Shown here one piece after another: positions 53,859 to 60,100 of a DNA stretch of 64,000 nt. The notes under the pieces were generated by a model, which worked only from the letters and a program-made list of their open reading frames with translations, ran no database searches and was not told the DNA's origin. Origin of the DNA: Robiginitomaculum_A sp036478535 (GTDB lineage: Bacteria > Pseudomonadota > Alphaproteobacteria > Caulobacterales > Maricaulaceae); contig OZ245059.1 in the NCBI GenBank assembly GCA_965224735.1, positions 372,001-436,000 of the forward strand, written 5' to 3'. Within the stretch, counting starts at the first letter, position 1, and each line of letters starts with the position of its first letter. The position numbers and the translations under genes were made by a program.

Positions 53859-54048
53859 TTATTTAGTTTTTTTTGCTTTAACACTACCTTCACAAGTTTC
53901 TGGGTTTGACGAGCATTTAATCTGATACTCCATCTCTACAGCACTTGAACAGTTGTTAATATCTAAACACCCTGAGCCAAACATTATAATTTCGTCTAAC
54001 TCAATTATCTCATTTGTTACTTTAGTATGCGTGTGTGTTCTCCTTCAT
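53859..54048 (-). pseudogene. Third GG-leader peptide gene, frameshifted beside an (AC)n tract
   Basis: On the minus strand an ATG with MKENTH matches the start of the type 2 leaders (MEKNTREL). It hits a stop at codon 9. In the neighbouring frame the sequence continues THTKVTNEIIELDEIIMFGS then GCLDINNCSSAVEM ... CSSNPETCEG to TAA at 53859, which has the spacing of a GG leader and a Cys-rich core with four Cys. The frames meet next to plus-strand (GT)4 at 54031-54038; adding one repeat unit joins them. So this looks like a third precursor, switched off or decayed by repeat slippage. Too short and broken to appear as a long ORF. Confidence 0.55.
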
Positions 54049-54158
54049 GGTTGTTAAACTTACAATTTTATATTAAGTATGAATTAAACATAAAGTCAAT
54101 ATTGTGGGGTCGTTTGGTAATACCCCCATTTTTAGTGGGGGCGTGAAGTAGGCTTATT

Positions 54159-54261
54159 TTAGGCGGCGTGTTTCATGTGCTGCCTAAGTTTTTGGGCGGG
54201 TGTTATGCCGCTTATGGCCATGTTAGGCCTGTCATTATTGTAAGTCCAGCGCCATTGAGTG
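54159..54261 (-). pseudogene. IS3-family orfB C-terminal scrap
   Basis: QWRWTYNNDRPNMAISGITP ending AQKLRQHMKHAA is the conserved C-terminus of IS3-family orfB (WxYNxxRPxxALxGxTP). It abuts element A copy 5. Confidence 0.7.
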
Positions 54262-54263
54262 GC

Positions 54264-55425
54264 TGTATAGGTTCATGTGTTTTGAGACTCATCCGTCATT
54301 TGGGTGTTTTGAATGTAGGCCATTGGTGTTAGCCCTGCAAGGGCGTGATGTGATCTATATGTGTTGTATTTTTCAACCGCCTTTCGGAGTTCAAATCTCA
54401 TGGTTCCGATGCTGTCGGCCAGGAGGTCTCTTTTGTAATAGAACTCTTCTTTAAAGGTTCGGTTTCCACGCTCTACGCCGCCGTTATAGGTTGGCCTGCT
54501 GGGCGGCAGGACGATGAGCGGGACGTTCAAATCTTTGCAGGCCTGTTCAAACTCGGCCATGAATTCCGAGCCGCCGTCCACCTGTATGGATTTTATGGTG
54601 AACGGTGTTTTGTCGATAAATTCTTTTAAGAACCGTTTTGCAGAGGAAGCCTTAGCATGTGAATAAACCTGCGCGTGAATGAATTTGGACTTTCTCTCCC
54701 AAGCCTGGAAGTGTTTGACGGTGATACCGTTTTTGGTCACCGTCATGTGATCGATCTGTACGCGTTCGCCCATTTTCATGAGCTTGTAGGCCTTGTAGAT
54801 CCAGCGTTTGGCGTGGGTATTTCTGAAGTTCCTTTTCTTTCTAGCGCGCGGGGCAGAGCGTGATTTTGTGATGATGCCTTTAGTGAACAAAGTTTTTAAT
54901 ATACGTCCAACTGTGCTGGCAACTGTGCTGGCGCTTATAGTCTGGCCGTGGTCACGGCGCAGGACAACGGCAATCTTGTCCTTACCCCATCTTGTCCTTA
55001 CCCCATGTCTGATTTTCTCTGCGTATACGCAAGACAAGCTGCTTCTCGGCTTCGCCCCATTTGGGTTTATTGAGGCTATGGGGCCGCTTTGAGAGCGGTG
55101 TAATTCCGTGTGCAAGCCTATCCAAAACCTTTTTGTAACGATAATATGTCGCCCGCGATATACCGACAAATTCGGCACATTTACGCTCACTGACACCCTC
55201 GAATTTCAGGCTTTGCCATTGCCGTACCGCGTCTTCGTGCTTGCGCCTGTAGACATCCAGACATTCTTGTGTACGCGCCCAAGCGTACAGTCTATAGATA
55301 TTCGGGTGTAGATATTTGATCTGCATAGCTGCTTCCTCCAGTTTGGTTCGTAACAAACCCAACATGGCGGAAGCAACTTAAATAAAGCAAACCTAAAAAG
55401 TCTCACATCTATATGAACTTATACA
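54264..55425 (-). mobile_element. Element A copy 5, near complete (1162 bp)
   Basis: Ends TGTATAGGTTCATGTG and complement of TGTATAAGTTCATATAG. The minus-strand transposase begins MQIKYLHPNIYRLYAWARTQ at 55326 with an HTH (KCAEFVGISRATYYRYKKVL). It continues after a frame change into QIDHMTV, QVDGGSEFMAEF and VERGNRTFKEEF (DDE) and ends at 54273. The frame change is caused by CTTGTCCTTACCCCAT present twice (54975-55006). Copy 1 has the same duplication, so it predates amplification or is bypassed by frameshifting. I place it with IS481-like integrase-core elements. Confidence 0.87.
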
Positions 55426-55511
55426 TAGGAAGATGGTTAAAAAGTGTTAACAAATATAATTAGCCCAGTTAAGATATGACGATTTTTTTATCCACCTGTT
55501 TCAAAAACTCT
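55426..55511. repeat. Repeat R3, copy 1 (86 bp)
   Basis: TAGGAAGATGGTTAAAAAGT ... CAAAAACTCT recurs at 57885-57970 with a handful of differences. It lies between element A and the exporter remnant, and at the other locus directly beside the leader repeat R4. Confidence 0.85.
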
Positions 55512-55557
55512 GGCTTGTGCGCCACAATAATGCGGGTCATGATTATGCTTGTAATGA
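55469..55557 (-). pseudogene. ABC exporter ATPase C-terminal remnant
   Basis: The frame reads VFTWLITSIIMTRIIVAHKP then EFLKQVDKKIVIS and stops. TRIIVAHKPE corresponds to the H-loop region (TQIIVAHRPA in the exporter at 43887). I infer the 3' scrap of a second peptide exporter, otherwise deleted, lying immediately downstream of the CPBP-like gene. Confidence 0.45.
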
Positions 55558-55572
55558 GCCAGGTAAAAACAT

Positions 55573-56070
55573 CTACGGACTTATAGAATAAACATGGGCA
55601 AGGAATTCACCTGTAAAATTATAAAAACAGTGCGTAAATGTTGAAAAAATATATGCCTTAGTGTGTGAGCCCATATTTGTCTGTAACACATAAAAATATA
55701 CAAAATAAAAAAAGAAAAATGCTGTTGCCCCAAGAACACCAAATAAGCCACTCCCATGCTCAAAATAGGACAAAAATAAAATGGGTAATAATGGTAGCCA
55801 CCAACTTTTATGTATTTTTTGACAAATTAAAACAATTGCCATGAGAAAAAGATTCTCAAAAAATGGTACAAATACGTTGGTAGAAAGAGATTCATACCCA
55901 AACCAAGCCACATTAGAAAAGGTACTATTTATACCATTTGTTTGGAGTAATTTCCATGCCTTAGAAAATACATTTTCTCTAAAATGAATACTACCCATTA
56001 GCATTATTGATATTCGTGCTAATATTCCAAAAAGGATGGAAATAGCTATATTCCCAATAATTCGATTCAT
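55573..56070 (-). CDS. CPBP-like polytopic membrane protein, possible immunity or peptide-processing protein
   Basis: 165 residues from the ATG at 56070. About five membrane spans. The C-terminal HxxxN (THCFYNF, residues 147-151) and a YFEHGSG segment (103-109) match CPBP/Abi-type motifs 3 and 2. Motif 1 is reduced to FENLF (71-75) instead of EExxxR. CPBP proteins are frequent bacteriocin self-immunity proteins. The gene directly follows GG peptide 1, and its Shine-Dalgarno (GGGGGGAGT) forms one arm of a hairpin at 56081-56104, so its translation is probably restrained. Confidence 0.55.
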   Translation of the reverse strand: MNRIIGNIAISILFGILARISIMLMGSIHFRENVFSKAWKLLQTNGINSTFSNVAWFGYESLSTNVFVPFFENLFLMAIVLICQKIHKSWWLPLLPILFLSYFEHGSGLFGVLGATAFFFFYFVYFYVLQTNMGSHTKAYIFSTFTHCFYNFTGEFLAHVYSISP

Positions 56071-56080
56071 ATGACTAAGT

Positions 56081-56104
56081 ACTCCCCCCAAAAAAAGGGG
56101 GAGT
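56081..56104 (-). promoter_or_regulatory. Hairpin that hides the Shine-Dalgarno of the CPBP-like gene
   Basis: ACTCCCCC (56081-56088) and GGGGGAGT (56097-56104) are perfect 8-bp complements with an 8-nt loop. On the minus-strand mRNA the downstream arm is the GGGGGGAGT Shine-Dalgarno, 10 nt before the ATG. No U-tract follows, which argues against a simple terminator. Confidence 0.6.
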
Positions 56105-56123
56105 AAAAATACATTTATTTATG

Positions 56124-56348
56124 CTAAAGGCCAAAGAAACCCCGAATGGCATCAATCATTTTGTTGGCATTGTCGGTAGATGCTTTATCGTTTGCTGCAA
56201 CGGCGCCGCCTGCAGCAGCATAGGCACTTTGAGTACTGCTACCAGATGAGCTACTTTGTTTTCCCTCAAGACAAAAACTTGCTCCAGTTGATCCACCAGT
56301 AACAAATTTCATTTCCATATTAGTTAATTCACGCGTGTTTTTCTCCAT
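56124..56348 (-). CDS. Double-glycine-leader peptide, type 2, copy 1
   Basis: 74 residues. Leader MEKNTRELTNMEMKFVTGG, cleavage after residue 19. The core of 55 residues (STGASFCLEGKQSSSSGSS ... AYAAAGGAVAANDKAS) is Ser/Ala/Gly rich with one Cys and ends IRGFFGL. This composition is like class II microcins. It is preceded by the ~185-bp leader repeat R4 with a near-consensus promoter, and followed by the CPBP-like gene. The leader differs from the MIRDL type of locus 1, so there are two leader families in one neighbourhood. Confidence 0.75.
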   Translation of the reverse strand: MEKNTRELTNMEMKFVTGGSTGASFCLEGKQSSSSGSSTQSAYAAAGGAVAANDKASTDNANKMIDAIRGFFGL

Positions 56349-56515
56349 ATTTAGCGTTTTACAAAATACTCAAATTATGAAGAACAAGTTCGGGGCGACA
56401 TATTTCGATATATCGAGATGCCCCCCAAAATGTCAACTGCCCAATCCCGATCCTACGGTTTTGAGTAATGTTTATATTATGGATAAAAGGCATTACTGTC
56501 AAGATACACTCGTAT
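56330..56515. repeat. Leader repeat R4, copy 1 (~185 bp)
   Basis: From the leader codons through the promoter this segment is almost identical to 57701-57886. It includes a GGGGC...GCCCC hairpin with a TCGATATATCGA core (56405-56416), about 70 nt upstream of the ATG. Confidence 0.85.
56474..56502 (-). promoter_or_regulatory. Sigma-70 promoter of GG peptide 1 with flanking dyad
   Basis: Minus-strand -35 TTGACA (56502-56497) and -10 TAATAT (56479-56474), 17-bp spacing. The arms AGTAATG (56464-56470) and CATTACT (56491-56497) form an inverted repeat around the -10 region, a likely operator. Confidence 0.75.
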
Positions 56516-56737
56516 CAAATGCCAAATGGTTTTGAGTTTATATTTTGAGCCTTTGAAACTTCAACAATACCGTTGGTTGGTGGACAATAGGCTCATATAC
56601 GTTCGTTTGTGAGCTTTAATAGTGTTGCTAACATTATCGATTTTGAGAGTATTAAGAAACAAAGATAGTGCCTATGGCAAGGCAAAGCCTTGAAAATTTA
56701 ATCTCATCCAAATATACTTCAGAGAGCTTCAGGCTTT
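56516..56737. other. Gap between GG peptide 1 promoter and ClpP-like gene 2
   Basis: AT-rich; no gene, repeat or convincing terminator found. Confidence 0.4.
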
Positions 56738-57493
56738 TTAAAAAGCGACATTTTTTTTTGGCATCGAAGGGATGTTTTGTATGACTAATAAACACTTTTT
56801 AGGCCCAAGATCAGCACAAAGTGGTTTTTTAAACCGTATCCCCAATTCATCATTTAGAACCTGTGAGGTAGGAAGCCAATAATCATATTTATAATTGATT
56901 TCCACTGTGGAGCATTTTGTTTGGTTTACATAAAATGGCATCTCCCAAAATAGATCTATTTTTTTGATCTGAAAGTCTAGAAAATCGCTGTCTAAATTGC
57001 GAACACTTTCGAAGGCACGCAAGTGTTTTCCAAAACACGCCTCAAATAACTCAGGCTTAGATGACATTGCTTTGCGTGCGATGAGCGGGTTATGATGAAA
57101 ACCGATCAAAACATTAGCCGTGTTATCAATGCGTTGATACCTTGAGGCTTCGACAAGGATGAATTCGGCACAAGCTGAAAAGCAAAAAGTGGCAATTTCA
57201 ATTTTTGGTTGAAATTCTCTAATGACCATTGCCGCCGCTTGCCCAGCCAGCACATCGCCGCCCTGTGACATTATCTGTATCGTACGCCCATTTTTAGCAG
57301 CAGAACGAAGCTCAGTAACAAATGCTTCGTTAATTTTCCCATAAATTAATGTTTTTCTGGGCTTCTCAACGACATAAACGTTTTCACCAATGACCCTAAT
57401 TTCAGAAGATGCTTGCTCGGGTTTTTTAGATTCCGAGCAAGCTGTTGTTGCTATTAATACAACAATAAGCAAAAATTGGTATATGTGCTTAAT
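56738..57493 (-). CDS. Lipoprotein with ClpP/crotonase-like fold (COG3904-type), copy 2
   Basis: About 251 residues. The signal IKHIYQFLLIVVLIATTACS has its lipobox Cys at about residue 19. The ClpP-like core is TIQIMSQGGDVLAGQAAAM (SQGG 76-79), FCFSACAEFILVEASRY (Ser106) and IGFHHN (His133), parallel to copy 1. The open frame extends upstream through the GG peptide gene, but the signal peptide shows the real start is near 57493. There an ATT codon overlaps the stop of the GG gene by one base and is preceded by GGCGGA. A rare AUU start or re-initiation is therefore possible. Start uncertain. Confidence 0.7.
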   Translation of the reverse strand: MKHIYQFLLIVVLIATTACSESKKPEQASSEIRVIGENVYVVEKPRKTLIYGKINEAFVTELRSAAKNGRTIQIMSQGGDVLAGQAAAMVIREFQPKIEIATFCFSACAEFILVEASRYQRIDNTANVLIGFHHNPLIARKAMSSKPELFEACFGKHLRAFESVRNLDSDFLDFQIKKIDLFWEMPFYVNQTKCSTVEINYKYDYWLPTSQVLNDELGIRFKKPLCADLGPKKCLLVIQNIPSMPKKNVAF

Positions 57494-57719
57494 TGTTTCC
57501 GCCGTTATTGGTTCCACAGCTGCGATCTGCCTGATCGGGGCTTGAGCCAGCAGCCGTGTTTGCAGCATAGCAAACCGCTTGCCTAACGCTCATATCTGCA
57601 CCACTGGGATTTGTTGATGATCCACCTGCGGAGCCGCCGTTACTACAACCACTCCCCATAGTTCCACCCAAAACTACGGCTATTTCTATTTTTGTTAATT
57701 CACGCGTGTTTTTCTCCAT
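57489..57719 (-). CDS. Double-glycine-leader peptide, type 2, copy 2
   Basis: 76 residues. Leader MEKNTRELTKIEIAVVLGG, cleavage after residue 19. The 57-residue core is Gly/Ser/Asn rich with three Cys (MGSGCSNGGSAGG; RQAVCYAANTAAG; DRSCGTNNGGNN). The composition is similar to glycine-rich class II microcins. The upstream R4 leader is nearly identical to that of copy 1, but the core is unrelated, so leaders are conserved while cargo diversifies. The stop overlaps the start of ClpP-like lipoprotein 2. Confidence 0.76.
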   Translation of the reverse strand: MEKNTRELTKIEIAVVLGGTMGSGCSNGGSAGGSSTNPSGADMSVRQAVCYAANTAAGSSPDQADRSCGTNNGGNN

Positions 57720-57886
57720 ATTTAGCGTTTTACAAAATACTCAAATTATGAAGAACAAGCTTGGGGCGACATATTTCGATATATCGAGATGCCCCCCAAA
57801 ATGTCAATTGCCCAATTCCGTTCCTACGGTTTTGAGTAATGTTTGTATTATGGATAAAAGGCATTACTGTCAAGATACACTCTGTA
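57701..57886. repeat. Leader repeat R4, copy 2 (~185 bp)
   Basis: Second copy of the segment at 56330-56515, adjoining repeat R3 copy 2 at its upstream end. Confidence 0.85.
57845..57873 (-). promoter_or_regulatory. Sigma-70 promoter of GG peptide 2 with flanking dyad
   Basis: -35 TTGACA (57873-57868) and -10 TAATAC (57850-57845), 17-bp spacing. The AGTAATG (57835-57841) / CATTACT (57862-57868) dyad is conserved with copy 1. Confidence 0.72.
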
Positions 57887-57970
57887 GGAAGATGGTTAAA
57901 AAGTGTTAACAAATATAATTAACCCAGTGAGGATATGACGATTTTTTTATCCGCTCTTTTCAAAAACTCT
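57885..57970. repeat. Repeat R3, copy 2 (86 bp)
   Basis: Matches 55426-55511. Here it directly precedes the R4 leader of GG peptide 2. Confidence 0.85.
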
Positions 57971-58174
57971 CTCTTGGTGCAGGCTCAAATCCGTGCCAAG
58001 CAGCCGAGCTTTGTTACAATAAAAATATCGTTTAGCCGTAAATGTATTATCGAAACTAAAGCCATTATAATCATGACACTCAATCAAATGCTCCACTAAG
58101 ATAGCTCTCTGCAAACCTTCAATATTAAGAATTTGGGCGTCCAATATTGCGTTACCTGGATAGGTTGTATACAC
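57947..58174 (-). CDS. Short unknown ORF upstream of the GG peptide 2 module
   Basis: 75 residues (MYTTYPGNAILDAQILNIEG ... VLSFDNT-like Asn/Phe-rich middle, ending SLHQERVFEKSG). No recognised family and no good Shine-Dalgarno. Its 3' end lies in repeat R3, so it may be the tail of a decayed gene that R3 joined. Confidence 0.3.
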   Translation of the reverse strand: MYTTYPGNAILDAQILNIEGLQRAILVEHLIECHDYNGFSFDNTFTAKRYFYCNKARLLGTDLSLHQERVFEKSG

Positions 58175-58181
58175 TATCCGC

Positions 58182-58283
58182 CCTATTGGGTGAAGGGGTT
58201 TGTGCTTTACCTACTACTTAAGATGGCTAAGGACAATGATGCCCTTGCCTATTGGGTGAAGGGGTTTGTGCTTTACCTACTAC
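58182..58283. repeat. 36-bp direct repeat separated by 30 bp
   Basis: CCTATTGGGTGAAGGGGTTT ... CTACTAC occurs at 58182-58217 and 58248-58283 without differences. On the plus strand each copy reads YWVKGFVLYLL, perhaps debris of a membrane-protein gene. The rest of 58284-58557 holds no gene that I can support. Confidence 0.85.
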
Positions 58284-58557
58284 AGATAACCCGAACCTCT
58301 TAGCAATCCCTAACTTATGCAAAGGTCTCTGGATACAAATTTATACCGCTATTATTCGTGCTCATAAACATGTTGTTGCTGCGCTATCAACAAATGTTCA
58401 GCCTCGTTGACCAAGAGCGCAGGCGAGCATTGATCAAATTGATGTGTATATAACCCGATATGCTCCCCGATCATAAAAAAACCAAAATAAGCATTGACCG
58501 CTAGTCTTAAGAGCGTAATTTATTCGTATCTTAAAAGGTTAAATAGTGAGGTTTTAT

Positions 58558-59943
58558 ATGTCTGAACTTTATGATGTATTGGTAATTGGTGGTGGGCCAG
58601 GTGGGTATAATTTAGCCATTCGCGCTGGGCAGCTTGGCCTGAAAACCGCGTGCATTGAAAGCCGAAAAACCTTGGGAGGGACGTGCCTTAATGTTGGTTG
58701 TATTCCTTCTAAAGCCCTTTTGCACAGCTCTGAAATGTACGAAGCGGCGCGCAAAGATTTTCCTGCTCTTGGTATCAAAGCCAAGGTCGAACTTGATTTG
58801 CCAACGATGATGAAAGCCAAAGAGAAAACCGTAGATGGACTTACGGCAGGCATAGGGTTTTTGTTTAAGAAAAATAAAGTTGACCATATTGAAGGTTTTG
58901 GAAAAATCACTGATGTGGATAAGGTGGATGTTGATGGCAAAATTTATAAAGCGAAAAACATTGTTATCGCAACGGGTTCTGAAGTCACGCCATTGCCGGG
59001 TGTTGAAATAGACGAAAAGCAAATTGTGTCTTCAACGGGCGCGCTCTCTCTCACCAAAGTTCCCAATAAAATGCTAGTCATAGGCGCGGGCGTTATCGGG
59101 CTGGAGCTTGGCTCGGTCTGGCGGCGTCTTGGCGCGGAAGTAACCGTGGTTGAGTATCTACCCCATATTTTGCCAGGCATGGACGGGGAGATGCAAAAGC
59201 AGGTTACTCGTATACTTAAAAAACAAAAAATGAACTTCGAGCTTGGCCGTAAAGTCACGGGCGTAACCAAAAAAGGTGGCGCGCTTGTGGTTGCTAGCGA
59301 AGCAAGCGCGGGCGGCAAACCCAAAGGCATAGGCGCGGATGTGGTCTTGGTCGCCATTGGCCGCCGCCCGTTCACCAAAGGCTTGGGGCTAGAGGGGGTA
59401 GGCGTTGCAATGGATAAGCGCGGCTTTATCAAGACGTCGCATTTTAAAACCAGTATAAGCGGCATATGGGCGCTGGGGGATTGCACCACTGGCCCCATGC
59501 TGGCTCACAAAGCCGAGGAAGAAGCCGTGGCCGTGGCCGAGCTGATTGCTGGCAAGGCGGGCCATGTGAATTATGGCGTTGTCCCGAGCGTTATTTACAC
59601 AAGCCCTGAAATTGCCAGCGTTGGCAAAACCGAAGAAGAGCTTAAAGAAGCAGGCATTGCTTATAATGTTGGAAAATTTCCATTTGCAGCTAATTCGCGC
59701 GCGCGAGCCAATCATGAAACGGAAGGCTTTGTCAAAATCCTCGCGCACACAAAAACGGATGAAATTCTAGGAGCCCATATGATCGGGGCAGGAGTGTCGG
59801 AAATGATTGCTGAAGTCGCCCTCGCCATGGAATTTCGCGCCGCGAGTGAAGACATAGCCCGCACTTGCCATGCTCATCCAACCTGTTCCGAAGCCGTCCG
59901 CCAAGCCGCCATGGACGTAGAGAAATGGGCCATGCAAATGTAG
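58558..59943 (+). CDS. lpdA: Dihydrolipoyl dehydrogenase (general E3)
   Basis: 461 residues from the ATG at 58558 (MSELYDVLVIGGGPGGYNLA), with GAGG 6 nt upstream; a GTG at 58546 is in frame but less likely. Redox disulfide GGTCLNVGCIPSK, NAD motif VIGAGVIGLELGSVW and C-terminal HAHPTCSEAV are all standard. It serves 2-oxoglutarate or pyruvate dehydrogenase. The partner genes (sucAB or pdh) that usually precede it are not upstream; accessory debris is there instead. This suggests that the island edge lies at about 58.2-58.5 kb. Confidence 0.95.
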   Translation: MSELYDVLVIGGGPGGYNLAIRAGQLGLKTACIESRKTLGGTCLNVGCIPSKALLHSSEMYEAARKDFPALGIKAKVELDLPTMMKAKEKTVDGLTAGIGFLFKKNKVDHIEGFGKITDVDKVDVDGKIYKAKNIVIATGSEVTPLPGVEIDEKQIVSSTGALSLTKVPNKMLVIGAGVIGLELGSVWRRLGAEVTVVEYLPHILPGMDGEMQKQVTRILKKQKMNFELGRKVTGVTKKGGALVVASEASAGGKPKGIGADVVLVAIGRRPFTKGLGLEGVGVAMDKRGFIKTSHFKTSISGIWALGDCTTGPMLAHKAEEEAVAVAELIAGKAGHVNYGVVPSVIYTSPEIASVGKTEEELKEAGIAYNVGKFPFAANSRARANHETEGFVKILAHTKTDEILGAHMIGAGVSEMIAEVALAMEFRAASEDIARTCHAHPTCSEAVRQAAMDVEKWAMQM

Positions 59944-60100
59944 AGGTATTGCTCATTTTGCTTTATGGTCTCAGACTCGCGACTAAAGGACGTCGCCCGT
60001 ATCTGTCATTACTTTGCCAGTATATCTACCAGTACATCACACAGAGACTGTACACATAAATGTCTCTGACTTTGCTGATCATTTTTTGTCCTTTGCAGTG

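Noticed and set aside
58182..58283. Possible start of a CRISPR-like repeat array
   Set aside because: Only two 36-bp copies with a 30-bp spacer are present and no cas gene is visible; the repeat also reads as a coding fragment, so a simple duplication is more likely.
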